Shown piece by piece: positions 1 to 8,125 of a stretch of DNA of 64,000 nucleotides (its first letter is position 1; the number at the start of each line of letters is the position of its first letter). Below the pieces are notes generated by a model. It saw nothing but the letters and a program-made list of their open reading frames with translations. It ran no database searches and was not told where the DNA came from. The stretch spans positions 12,751 through 76,750 of the forward strand of contig CAZVVT010000005.1 in NCBI GenBank assembly GCA_964630595.1, in the 5' to 3' direction. Made by a program: the position numbers and the translations under genes. The DNA comes from CAZVVT01 sp964630595. GTDB taxonomy: Bacteria; Chlamydiota; Chlamydiia; Chlamydiales; VFKH01.

Positions 1-133
1 AATTTCGTTTTGTGCGCGGTCCTATACTTGAAGCAGAACCGCTAATCTCTCTTTACTGCCTTAGGCATTAAGCGATGTTCTTCGAACCGCTCATGCGAAA
101 AAGTAAAGCAAGAGCATACATAAGATTTTCCAT

Positions 134-559
134 TTATCGCAAGCGCTTTGTCGGCACCCGCACATGCGCTCCGTTGCGCAGCCGCCCCTTTCGCTTAAAC
201 CAACCCGGATCTGCCCCCTCTCCATAGGCCATCAGGTCGGTCCGCGTCGCCCCTTCCGGCAGCAGACAGGGCCCGGGGTTTTTCACCGCCCCCTCCAAAA
301 TAACGACGATCTCGCCCGGACCGGGAACCACCAGCCGACCATAAGAGACTTCTAGCCCCTTGGCTTCGGGAATGCACACTTCCACGGGATCGGCAAGATC
401 GACCCAGCAAACCCCCTGCCTAGCCGCAGCCCCGCTGACCTCTACGGGTCTCTTCAGACTGACGAAGGTAGAATCATGGATCCAAGAAAGCACCGCGAGA
501 AAGAGGCAGGCACCCAGCAGTCCTCCGACACCTATCAATTCTTTATTTGAAATACCCAT
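134..559 (-). CDS. Small membrane-anchored SLBB-domain protein
   Basis: The product is 141 residues. A hydrophobic segment at about residues 8-26 looks like a membrane anchor or uncleaved signal. Residues 84-136 resemble a soluble-ligand-binding beta-grasp (SLBB) domain: a Val-Ile-Leu strand, then the family's Gly-Ala-Val-Lys-Asn-Pro-Gly turn, then a Thr-Asp-Leu helix. SLBB domains occur in polysaccharide-export proteins and next to ComEA-type DNA receptors, but nothing here points to either role. No clear Shine-Dalgarno sequence precedes the ATG. It follows a terminator hairpin, so it is probably transcribed apart from the gene upstream. The function is unknown; the domain call is moderately confident. 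Confidence 0.6.
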   Translation of the reverse strand: MGISNKELIGVGGLLGACLFLAVLSWIHDSTFVSLKRPVEVSGAAARQGVCWVDLADPVEVCIPEAKGLEVSYGRLVVPGPGEIVVILEGAVKNPGPCLLPEGATRTDLMAYGEGADPGWFKRKGRLRNGAHVRVPTKRLR

Positions 560-570
560 AATAAAAATAA

Positions 571-596
571 AAAGGCCACCTCAAAGGGTGGCCTTT
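571..596 (-). terminator. Rho-independent terminator
   Basis: A 10-bp stem (571-580 with 587-596) with a 6-nt loop is followed, in the minus-strand direction, by a T-rich tract. It lies just after the stop of the minus-strand gene at 623-1843, so it should end that transcript before the SLBB gene. Confidence 0.8.
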
Positions 597-622
597 CATT
601 TTCCTGCAATCGGCACAAAAAA

Positions 623-1843
623 TTACATCATACCGGATGCAGCACCTGCTCCAGCACCACCACCTGTCGTCTGCTCCGCGGCATCGCCACCAACGCCACC
701 AACAAGATCTGGAGGCGCTCCCAAAGCTGCTACTCGACCACCGCCAGCAGCACCGCCACCAAGACGACCATCTCTCCTTGCTTTCTCTACTGCGTCTTCT
801 TCAACCGCTTTGACTGCAGTGAGAATTGGCATGCTTTGAACTTTCTCAAAGAGATCTTGCTTCTCGCGATCTTCAAAATTGATCTTCGATCTGTAAACAA
901 AGAGATAACTCATTGCGATACGCCCCAGCTCAATCGCCAGAGAGAGGAAAGCTATGGAGGCAATGACGGCAATACCAATGGGGTTGGTCAGAGCGGCAAT
1001 AGCGAAGACCGCTCCAACAATCCCCGCAATGATGGCACCGGCAGCAAGCCATTGAGAGGCTGTAGAAAGGGATTTGCTCAGGACCTCTTTGGCCGCGTTG
1101 TGCACAGCAACATCGTGTTTTTTCACGAGTTCTACCCAGCCCTGTACTTGTGCCACCCAAGTTCGCTTGACCACAGGATCATTGAGATCAGAACGATTTT
1201 TGACATCTAATAATTCTTCCCCAATCTCCAACAACGCTGCAAGCTTTCCTTCGTGATGGTTCATAAGGAGACGGCTCTCAACAGCCTCCCAAATGTTGAG
1301 TCCACCAGAAAGAAGAAAGCTTGCTGCAAGTACAGGCTGCTGCGACATCAGAACGTCGGTAGGAAGTGCGGGGCAGGCGCGGAAAGCAGTCAGAGTATTG
1401 ATGTCTGAAATAGCATCGGCATATCCAAAACCAAAGAAGTTCACTACAGCACGTAGAGCATGACGAGTTCTCTCCGCTGCTATAGAACTCACCAGTGTTC
1501 CCTCTCCCGCTTCACTATCCGCAGGGTTAACCGCGAAGAAAAGCGCCATTGCAGCGTAATAGACATCCTCTAAAGTGCTTAAGAAGTCGAAGCTCGCCGC
1601 AACTCCATTGGCAACATTTGTCACTCGCCCAGCCACGCCCACATTGACGTGCTCGCCTATTGTGCTATTGATAGGATCCAGCGCAGCTGCAAATTTTGCT
1701 GCTGCTGCAGTAGTCGCAGCGGTTTTTTCTAGCGCTCGTCGACTTCCTGCTAACCCGTTTGCACCGGTAACTGAAAGACCCCAATTTCCATTGAGAGTGA
1801 TCCCCGCCGCTCTTGCTACGCTAACACCTGCACCCATACCCAC
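623..1843 (-). CDS. Inc-like protein with paired hydrophobic segments
   Basis: The product is 406 residues, with no signal peptide and no recognised enzyme motif. The main visible feature is a long hydrophobic stretch at residues 266-316, broken by an Asn-Pro-Ile-Gly turn near 287. That gives two adjacent membrane helices in a hairpin. The tail from about residue 355 is Gly/Ala-rich and low in complexity. Paired helices with a short loop are the hallmark of chlamydial type III-secreted inclusion membrane (Inc) proteins, so that role is inferred. The upstream neighbour at 1945-3192 has the same layout, with a similar Asn-Pro turn between its helices, and may be a diverged tandem paralog. Met-1 and Met-3 are both possible starts. 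Confidence 0.65.
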   Translation of the reverse strand: MGMGAGVSVARAAGITLNGNWGLSVTGANGLAGSRRALEKTAATTAAAAKFAAALDPINSTIGEHVNVGVAGRVTNVANGVAASFDFLSTLEDVYYAAMALFFAVNPADSEAGEGTLVSSIAAERTRHALRAVVNFFGFGYADAISDINTLTAFRACPALPTDVLMSQQPVLAASFLLSGGLNIWEAVESRLLMNHHEGKLAALLEIGEELLDVKNRSDLNDPVVKRTWVAQVQGWVELVKKHDVAVHNAAKEVLSKSLSTASQWLAAGAIIAGIVGAVFAIAALTNPIGIAVIASIAFLSLAIELGRIAMSYLFVYRSKINFEDREKQDLFEKVQSMPILTAVKAVEEDAVEKARRDGRLGGGAAGGGRVAALGAPPDLVGGVGGDAAEQTTGGGAGAGAASGMM

Positions 1844-1944
1844 ATCCTTGTTCTGTGACCCACCATTGGGGATTCAAGAAAGTTAGTATACGGAATCGAT
1901 TGTAAATTCCATGTAAAGATTTTGACGGACTCAAAAACTAAGAG

Positions 1945-3192
1945 TTACGCTGCAGCGCCTACCACCAACTGGCGAGCGAAAATCTGCTGGATCTGCTCTG
2001 GGGCAATCTGGTTATGCTCGACAAAACGGGCTTCGAGTGCTCGAGCTCTCAGCTCTAATCTGATCCTATTCCCTTGCGCTACGAGATCAACCTCTGTCGC
2101 AGCTGCACCAGCAGCGGCTCCTCCTGAAGCAGGATCTTCTTCACCCGCAGCTTCACGTGCCGCATCACGAGCCGTTACCCACGCCTCATTGACCTGCGCG
2201 CGTGCATTCTGAGCAGCTTCAAGCAATGCCTGATTGTCAGTGGCAACAAACTTAACCCCTTGAGCCTTACTCCACAGAGAGGCAATCGATTTTACCACTT
2301 CGAGTAGTGCAGCGATGGCACCCACAATGCCTAATATGATCAAAGAATAGGGGTTGGCCAGCAATGTAATTCCCAAAGTCAGCGCCAGAATCGTGCATGC
2401 AACGACTGTAATGATGACAGCAGCTGCTGTTAGCTTGGAAGTTGCTGCAACAATCTTCCAATCCCGCTTACGATTCGCCTCTTCGGCCTCTTTCGCCAAG
2501 CTAATTGCTTGATTAGCAAAGGTTTGTGCTTCTGCAACCAGTTGTACAGCGGCCGTGCCCGGAAGAGGAACGCCGTTTGCATCCAATTCCTGTGGGTTCA
2601 CGCTGTATGCCAACGCTAGGGCTTCGCTCCATAAGCCTTGTGCTTGCTGGCGCTTGCGCTGCACAGCGCCCTGTTCGCGGTGCGCTTCTACGCCCCACAC
2701 AATACCCATTCCTGCAAGCCCGAGAGCACTGAAGACGTTGCCCGCTAGACCTACTTCGCGAGGAAGCTTAACACCCATGTGACCGGCCACGAATTTGGCG
2801 TCGGCGATGAGCTCTCCACCAAATGTTCCCGCTGCTGCCAACGCGAAAGCGATATCGGTTCCTTCACCGGTGCGTGCCGCTTTGATCGTAGAGCTGGCTA
2901 CTTTCAACCCCGATGCAACTGTTCCAAGAGGGGCAAATCCAGCAGCCACTGTCTCCGTAGTAGCCATTCCTCTTCCACCAAAGGCAGCTAAAGGGGCATC
3001 TTCCGTCAGCATTCCAATGCCGCGCGTAACTCTAAAAGCACCATCAATCGTACGAGCGATTTTTTTCAAGATGCCGACTTTTTCAAACCCCTCCGCGACA
3101 TGATGGATTCCCCTGTCGAGGTGATTTCTTTCGCCGTTATCCAAACTCCAACCACTCACTCTGTATGATACGACGCCCATAATCTCGGTCAT
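1945..3192 (-). CDS. Inc-like protein with paired hydrophobic segments
   Basis: The product is 415 residues. An Ala/Gly-rich N-terminal half with weakly hydrophobic stretches (around 115-165) is followed by a strong bilobed hydrophobic region at 253-300, whose helices are separated by an Ala-Asn-Pro-Tyr turn. Charged helical segments follow, plus an acidic Gly/Ala linker near residues 350-370. No catalytic motif is recognised. The helix hairpin in an otherwise soluble protein suggests an inclusion membrane protein. It precedes the similar gene at 623-1843 on the same strand with about 100 bases between, so the two may be co-expressed. The function is unknown. Confidence 0.65.
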   Translation of the reverse strand: MTEIMGVVSYRVSGWSLDNGERNHLDRGIHHVAEGFEKVGILKKIARTIDGAFRVTRGIGMLTEDAPLAAFGGRGMATTETVAAGFAPLGTVASGLKVASSTIKAARTGEGTDIAFALAAAGTFGGELIADAKFVAGHMGVKLPREVGLAGNVFSALGLAGMGIVWGVEAHREQGAVQRKRQQAQGLWSEALALAYSVNPQELDANGVPLPGTAAVQLVAEAQTFANQAISLAKEAEEANRKRDWKIVAATSKLTAAAVIITVVACTILALTLGITLLANPYSLIILGIVGAIAALLEVVKSIASLWSKAQGVKFVATDNQALLEAAQNARAQVNEAWVTARDAAREAAGEEDPASGGAAAGAAATEVDLVAQGNRIRLELRARALEARFVEHNQIAPEQIQQIFARQLVVGAAA

Positions 3193-3243
3193 TCCTTAAA
3201 AAAAAATTTATTAGGGAATAATAGTAACAGGTATTTAAGGTTT

Positions 3244-4161
3244 CTATAAAGGAAAAAGGACAGCAGAGAGTGGATAGCCCAGAATAAATGAGCTTGCGTG
3301 AGTTGCTGCTTTGCCTTCGAGCTGAACGACTTGCAAATCCAGAGCCCCCTCTCCACAAGCAACTGTAATGCCCTCTTTGCTCCACTCTAGGATTTGTCCG
3401 GGCGCGCCAGAAGCAGATCGCGGGGCCGTTTTGAGCACTTTGAGGCGCAGCTTTTTGCCGCGGATTTCGATCCACGTCCAAGCACCCGGGGCCGGTGTGC
3501 AGCCGCGGGCCAAATTGTGCAGAGTGGAAGCTGGCAGGCGAAAATCCAGAAATGCTTGCTCTAGTTCGATCTTGGGAGCGTAGGTCGCCTTTGCGTGGTC
3601 TTGCGGCACGCCGAGCGGCATGAGGCGCAAGACATCGAGAAGAGCGGGAATGCCCAACTCAAGCAGGCGCTGCGAGAGCTCCTCGGCATTCATTTCGGGA
3701 TCGATCGGGCAGCTCACCTGCTTGAGAATATCCCCCTCATCCATGGCAAGACTCATCCGCTGGATCGTGACCCCTGTCGTGGCCTCTCCACGAATGAGCG
3801 CCCACTGAATCGGCGCTGCGCCGCGCAAATGGGGCAGCAAGCTTGCGTGCACGTTGATCGCCGGGGCTACATCGAGCAGCGCTTGACGCAGGATCTGCCC
3901 GTAGGCAACTACCACCATCAGCTGCGGCGCGCAATCCGCCACTGCTTGGATGAAAGCAGGATCACTTGCTTTAACAGGCTGCAGAAGAGGAATCTGGTGG
4001 CGCAAAGCCACCTCCTTCGTCGGGCAAGGCGTTGGTGCACCGCTACGCCCTTTCGGCTTATCCGGCTGCGTGACGACAAGCTCTGGAACAAACCCTTCCT
4101 TGATGAGCGCCTCGAGAGTGCGCGCAGCAAAAAGAGGAGTGCCAAAGAAAACAAACCTCAT
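3244..4161 (-). CDS. fmt: Methionyl-tRNA formyltransferase
   Basis: Transfers a formyl group from 10-formyl-tetrahydrofolate to initiator Met-tRNA. The product is 305 residues, close to the usual 310. The N-terminus carries the formyltransferase Rossmann start (FFGTP). The catalytic region is visible as Asn-Val-His-Ala-Ser-Leu-Leu-Pro followed by Arg-Gly-Ala-Ala-Pro-Ile-Gln near residues 105-125. A C-terminal OB-fold-like tRNA-binding domain starts near residue 205. It overlaps lpxA by 4 bases and ends the lnt-lpxC-fabZ-lpxA-fmt run, an order I recall from Chlamydia. Confidence 0.95.
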   Translation of the reverse strand: MRFVFFGTPLFAARTLEALIKEGFVPELVVTQPDKPKGRSGAPTPCPTKEVALRHQIPLLQPVKASDPAFIQAVADCAPQLMVVVAYGQILRQALLDVAPAINVHASLLPHLRGAAPIQWALIRGEATTGVTIQRMSLAMDEGDILKQVSCPIDPEMNAEELSQRLLELGIPALLDVLRLMPLGVPQDHAKATYAPKIELEQAFLDFRLPASTLHNLARGCTPAPGAWTWIEIRGKKLRLKVLKTAPRSASGAPGQILEWSKEGITVACGEGALDLQVVQLEGKAATHASSFILGYPLSAVLFPL

Positions 4162-4970
4162 TCCAAGGAATCTTCCGCTTCAAAACTCAGCGAGCTATTC
4201 AATCCGATCAATCCGCGTTTCGAGCTGCGACAGAACTGCAAAAAGCCGGCCACCTCAGGAATCTGCGGCACTTCTTGCTCAATCAGGTTGAGAGCCTCTT
4301 CAAAAGAATGACTCGAGCGATAGAGCAGACGGAAGGCTTGGCTTAAGCCGCGGCGCGTTGACTGATCAAATCCATTGCGCTTGAGACCGACGAGATTGAG
4401 TCCGCCGATTTTGTAGGGAATGCCGCCCCCAATAGTGTAGGGAGGCACATCGTGCGTTACACGACTCATGCCGCCCACCATGGCATACGAGCCGATGCGC
4501 GAGAATTGATGAATCGGAGTAAACCCACCGATGACAACGTTGTCACCCACTTCGACGTGGCCTGCAAGAGCGGCGCTGTTCGTCATGATGACGCGATTGC
4601 CCACCACACAGTGGTGTGCGATATGGCAACCGACCATGATCAAGCAGTGATCGCCTACCTTCACCACAGAACCCTCTCCTACAGAGGAGTTGATCGTAGC
4701 GAATTCGCGGATCTCGCAATGTTTGCCGATCTCGACAAAAGTTTTTTCGCCTTTGTACTTCAAATCTTGCGTCTTGGTACCAATGATAGCGGAGGGCCAA
4801 ATCGTCGTGCCCTCACCGATGGTTGTATATCCATCGATGTAGGCGTAGGACTTAATGGTGACGTTGTCATGCAGCGTCACTGTCCCTTTGACAGTAGCGT
4901 AGGCCTCGATCGTGACATTGTTGCCGATCTTTGCGCCCTTTTCAACGATAGCAGAGGGGTGGATGCTCAT
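4158..4970 (-). CDS. lpxA: UDP-N-acetylglucosamine acyltransferase
   Basis: First step of lipid A synthesis: moves a 3-hydroxyacyl chain from acyl carrier protein to the 3-OH of UDP-GlcNAc. The product is 270 residues and starts with the typical Ile-His-Pro-Ser-Ala-Ile-Val. Through about residue 190 it is a run of hexapeptide repeats forming a left-handed beta helix. His-116 or a neighbour in the Cys-His-Ile-Ala-His-His segment is the expected catalytic base. A helical C-terminus follows. It overlaps fabZ by 4 bases and fmt by 4 bases, indicating translational coupling. Confidence 0.95.
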   Translation of the reverse strand: MSIHPSAIVEKGAKIGNNVTIEAYATVKGTVTLHDNVTIKSYAYIDGYTTIGEGTTIWPSAIIGTKTQDLKYKGEKTFVEIGKHCEIREFATINSSVGEGSVVKVGDHCLIMVGCHIAHHCVVGNRVIMTNSAALAGHVEVGDNVVIGGFTPIHQFSRIGSYAMVGGMSRVTHDVPPYTIGGGIPYKIGGLNLVGLKRNGFDQSTRRGLSQAFRLLYRSSHSFEEALNLIEQEVPQIPEVAGFLQFCRSSKRGLIGLNSSLSFEAEDSLE

Positions 4971-5410
4971 ATGATACTCTTATCTACAAGCGCAAAAGCG
5001 ATGACAGCTTCGACTGCTACTTTTTCATTATTGACTTTGGCAACCGCCTTCACTTTGCCACCCTTTGAACTCAAATGAATGCCCTCTACATGTAGCCAGA
5101 GAACATCCCCGGGCTTCACGGGGCTGCGAAACTTTGCTGTGTCGACAGAGAGGAAGACGGCAATTTTGTCTTGGTATCCCAACTGGTGCACCATGATGCC
5201 ACCGGCTTGCGCAAGCGCTTCGAGCAAAAGCACGCCCGGCATGATGGGGGCACCGGGAAAGTGGCCTTGAAAAAACTCTTCGTTGATCGTCACGTTTTTA
5301 ATCGCAACAATCGTCTGCTTCTCGAGGTCAATCTCGAGCACCTTATCCACCAGTAAAAAAGGATAACGGTGGGGAAGAATCGCTTGGATTTGCTTAATGT
5401 CTAGTGGCAT
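4967..5410 (-). CDS. fabZ: 3-hydroxyacyl-ACP dehydratase
   Basis: Dehydrates 3-hydroxyacyl-ACP in fatty acid elongation and so competes with LpxA for the same substrate. The product is 147 residues. The hot-dog fold motif Gly-His-Phe-Pro-Gly-Ala-Pro-Ile-Met-Pro-Gly-Val carries the catalytic His, and the catalytic Glu is in Leu-Leu-Leu-Glu-Ala. The N-terminal Leu-Pro-His-Arg-Tyr-Pro-Phe-Leu-Leu-Val-Asp is also characteristic. It sits between lpxC (10-base overlap) and lpxA (4-base overlap). Confidence 0.95.
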   Translation of the reverse strand: MPLDIKQIQAILPHRYPFLLVDKVLEIDLEKQTIVAIKNVTINEEFFQGHFPGAPIMPGVLLLEALAQAGGIMVHQLGYQDKIAVFLSVDTAKFRSPVKPGDVLWLHVEGIHLSSKGGKVKAVAKVNNEKVAVEAVIAFALVDKSII

Positions 5411-6240
5411 ATAAGTTCCTTCGTCAATAACTTAGCTAAGGCCACATTGGCTTGGTGGCCACTGCGAATCGCAATGATGTGTGCCGTAAAATGCACACCG
5501 GTCAGAGAAAGGTCACCGATGAGATCGAGAATCTTATGGCGCGCCATTTCATCGGGGAACTTAAGCCCCTCTTTACTGAAGACCACATCATCCTTAATCA
5601 CCACAGCGTTTTCTAAACTTCCTCCCTTAATCAACCCACGGTCCATGAGAGCAGAAATCTCATCATAAAGAGCAAAGGTGCGGCAGGGGGCAATCTCAAC
5701 CGGAAAACTCTCTTTAGAAACCACTAGCGAGGCGTACTGTGCGCGCAGTGCGGCCGATTTAGGGTAATGCAGCGTGTAGCTGATGCGGTATTCGTCTGAA
5801 GGGAGCGCTACTAAGTGGATGGGCCCTTCGGAATAGACAACGGGTTTTTCGAGACGGTAGATTTTTGCTGCAGTCGGCAGCTCTTTGACCCCCGCCTCTT
5901 CAATCATCGCCAAAAAAGGCACCGAGCTGCCATCGCCAATGGGGGGTTCAGCGGCATTGACGTGGATGAGAACGTTGTCGATCTCCATGGCATAAAGGGC
6001 CGCCAAAACGTGCTCTACCGTATGGATGCGAGCATCCCCGATGCCCAGATTTGTACTGCGAGAGGTGTCTTGCACATATTCGGCAAGGGCGGGGATGCGC
6101 GGACGCCCCGGCAGATCGACGCGCTCAAAGACGACTCCCTTGTCAAAGGGGTGGAAGGTCATGGTCACAGTCGAGCCCGTATGAAGGCCAATGCCGGAAA
6201 AAGAGACGGGTTTAGCAAGAGTTTTTTGAAAACGTTTCAC
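5401..6240 (-). CDS. lpxC: UDP-3-O-acyl-N-acetylglucosamine deacetylase
   Basis: Zinc-dependent deacetylase, the committed step of lipid A synthesis. The product is 279 residues. Visible family features are Ser-Gly-Ile-Gly-Leu-His-Thr-Gly near the N-terminus, the zinc-ligand region His-Thr-Val-Glu-His-Val-Leu-Ala-Ala-Leu near residue 78, the Asp of Lys-Ile-Leu-Asp-Leu-Ile-Gly-Asp-Leu, and the catalytic His in Ser-Gly-His-Gln-Ala-Asn. It overlaps lnt by 4 bases upstream and fabZ by 10 bases downstream. It is slightly shorter than the E. coli enzyme (305). Confidence 0.95.
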   Translation of the reverse strand: MKRFQKTLAKPVSFSGIGLHTGSTVTMTFHPFDKGVVFERVDLPGRPRIPALAEYVQDTSRSTNLGIGDARIHTVEHVLAALYAMEIDNVLIHVNAAEPPIGDGSSVPFLAMIEEAGVKELPTAAKIYRLEKPVVYSEGPIHLVALPSDEYRISYTLHYPKSAALRAQYASLVVSKESFPVEIAPCRTFALYDEISALMDRGLIKGGSLENAVVIKDDVVFSKEGLKFPDEMARHKILDLIGDLSLTGVHFTAHIIAIRSGHQANVALAKLLTKELICH

Positions 6241-7628
6241 GCTCGAAGTAGTTTAACACAGTTTCCCAGGAGAATAAAGCCACAAAATAGGACCAAACCG
6301 AGGTCCCCGATGTACCCGTAGAGCGTAGAGAAGCTCCAAAGGGGCAAATCCCCCTCCAAAACCCCCTTTTCCCCAGGACCCAACTGCGCCACAACTCGCC
6401 CCAAAGGGTCGACAAGCGCTGAAATGCCTGTCGTGCAACAGCGCGCCATAGGCAGCCCCAGCTCGGGGGCACGGGGGCGGGCATGGTCAAAATGGGCCTT
6501 CGGCAGAAGAGATCCAGGGTACCAACCATCGTTGCAGATAAAGAGCAGAAACTGCGGCTTCACTGTGCGGTTTTCGCGCACCACATGGCCGAAAGTCTCC
6601 TCATAGCAGATCCCCGGCGCGCATCGACCACCAAATAGCACAGGCTTAAGACCTTGCGCATATGAAGAGTAGATCCCAAAACGGGCAGCGAGCGAGCGGC
6701 ACCACTCGAAAGGAATGTACTCGGCGAGTGGGACCAGCAGGCGCTTGGCATAGATTTCCGTCTCCCCTCGCGGCGGCACAAAAACAGCGGCCTGTAGCAC
6801 CTCTCTGTTTTCGAGAACTTCCACGCCGGCCACAAAAGGGGCATTGTAGCGCTGCGCAAGAGAGCGCAAAATCTCTTCGTTCGTCATTCCACCAATGCGC
6901 GTGTTGCGAAAATCACCAGGCAACGCCCCCTCGGGAAAGACAACCATGTCAGGATGCGATATAGGTCGTAGAGCCTCTATCAGGCGATTCCACACTTGCG
7001 TGGGATGCTCCTGCAGCACAGCCAAGGGCGACTCGCCCGTCTGCACGAGGGCGATGCGGATCGTTTGCTTCGGCTGTTGATCGACAACAGCGATCTGCAC
7101 CACACCATAAGCGATCGGTAGAAGGCAGAGCAGCCCCCACACTACATAGCGCTTTTGCGCGAAGAAGAGCGCGGCCAAGACCGCCACAAAGCTCAATCCA
7201 ATGACGCCTAAAAGCGAAACGAACTGCAGAGGCCAAAGCAGCCCCGTCCATGCCAGTCCAATGGGATTCCAAGAATCTCCACAGAGGAAAAAGAGGCGCG
7301 CCCACTCAAAGAGCGCCCAGAGAGCTGCAATGGAGATGTTCCACAGACGGCCTACCAGCAGCGTGAGGCCGCCGAAAAAAAGTCCATGCGACAAACCGAT
7401 GAAAAGCCAGACGCCCAGTAAGCCAGCTCCTACAAAACCAATGGAGGTCATCCAGAGAATTTGGAGCAACTGCACTGTCGTAAAGAAGGCAAAGGCGGGA
7501 AGAAAGCGGCGCGGGTAGAGGCGCCAGAAAACTCCATAACCGAGAGCGGCTACGGCAAAGGAAAACCAGGGATTAAAGGAAGGTTGCCCCAGGCCTACGA
7601 GGAGGCCTAAGGCAATCGCGATCAGCAC
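6237..7628 (-). CDS. lnt: Apolipoprotein N-acyltransferase
   Basis: Adds the third acyl chain to the N-terminal Cys of lipoproteins in the inner membrane. The product is 463 residues. Residues 1-190 contain several membrane helices, followed by a carbon-nitrogen hydrolase domain with the expected Glu (Phe-Pro-Glu-Gly-Ala), Lys (Tyr-Ala-Lys-Arg-Leu-Leu-Val-Pro) and nucleophilic Cys (Gly-Ile-Cys-Tyr-Glu). A final hydrophobic helix ends the protein. It heads the lipid A operon and overlaps lpxC by 4 bases. Confidence 0.93.
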   Translation of the reverse strand: MLIAIALGLLVGLGQPSFNPWFSFAVAALGYGVFWRLYPRRFLPAFAFFTTVQLLQILWMTSIGFVGAGLLGVWLFIGLSHGLFFGGLTLLVGRLWNISIAALWALFEWARLFFLCGDSWNPIGLAWTGLLWPLQFVSLLGVIGLSFVAVLAALFFAQKRYVVWGLLCLLPIAYGVVQIAVVDQQPKQTIRIALVQTGESPLAVLQEHPTQVWNRLIEALRPISHPDMVVFPEGALPGDFRNTRIGGMTNEEILRSLAQRYNAPFVAGVEVLENREVLQAAVFVPPRGETEIYAKRLLVPLAEYIPFEWCRSLAARFGIYSSYAQGLKPVLFGGRCAPGICYEETFGHVVRENRTVKPQFLLFICNDGWYPGSLLPKAHFDHARPRAPELGLPMARCCTTGISALVDPLGRVVAQLGPGEKGVLEGDLPLWSFSTLYGYIGDLGLVLFCGFILLGNCVKLLRA

Positions 7629-7637
7629 TCCAGAAAC

Positions 7638-8078
7638 TTATTTGCAGCAGGAGTCTTTGTTGCAATGGTGTGCATCGAAGCTGTATCCACCTGCACCGAA
7701 ACCGGCGAGGAGGAAGAGTGCGCCCAAGTACACTACGTTGCGGATGAAGTCATCGCGAATCGAATCCGCTTGTGCAGCATCGGCTTTCCAGAAGCTGTGG
7801 AAGAGGTAGGTGGTGGCGACCAAAAAGATGATCAAAAACCATGCGCCAAGGCGGGTTTTGTACCCCAAAATTACGCTCAATCCACCCAGGATTTCCAAAG
7901 CCGTCGCAACGCCTAAGAAAATTTCTGGATAAGGCAGGCCTACACCCGCAACAACATCGAGCATCCCCCCCCAATATTGGATCTTCATAATCCCCGAGAA
8001 CAGGAATAGGGCACCGATGATTAGACGGCCGATGAGGGTCAGTAAATTGCCCCCTGCGCAACATCCGGAACTAGACAT
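7638..8078 (-). CDS. DoxX-family membrane protein
   Basis: The product is 146 residues with four predicted membrane helices. The Arg-Leu-Ile-Ile-Gly-Ala-Leu-Phe-Leu-Phe-Ser-Gly-Ile-Met-Lys start of helix 1 and the Leu-Glu-Ile-Leu-Gly-Gly segment are typical of DoxX/DoxD-like proteins. Cysteines cluster at both ends (Ser-Gly-Cys-Cys-Ala near the N-terminus, Cys-Asn-Lys-Asp-Ser-Cys-Cys-Lys at the C-terminus), which is unusual and could bind metal or form disulfides. An AGGAGTG ribosome site lies upstream of the ATG. It is immediately upstream of lnt on the same strand. DoxX proteins have been linked to redox or thiosulfate handling; the role here is unknown. Confidence 0.75.
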   Translation of the reverse strand: MSSSGCCAGGNLLTLIGRLIIGALFLFSGIMKIQYWGGMLDVVAGVGLPYPEIFLGVATALEILGGLSVILGYKTRLGAWFLIIFLVATTYLFHSFWKADAAQADSIRDDFIRNVVYLGALFLLAGFGAGGYSFDAHHCNKDSCCK

Positions 8079-8125
8079 GTAGTCACTCCTAAAAAAAGTG
8101 TTTTATCAACACCATCTGTTGTATA

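Noticed and set aside
1..133. Left edge of the window searched for a gene or RNA
   Set aside because: No convincing reading frame, tRNA fold or terminator could be seen.
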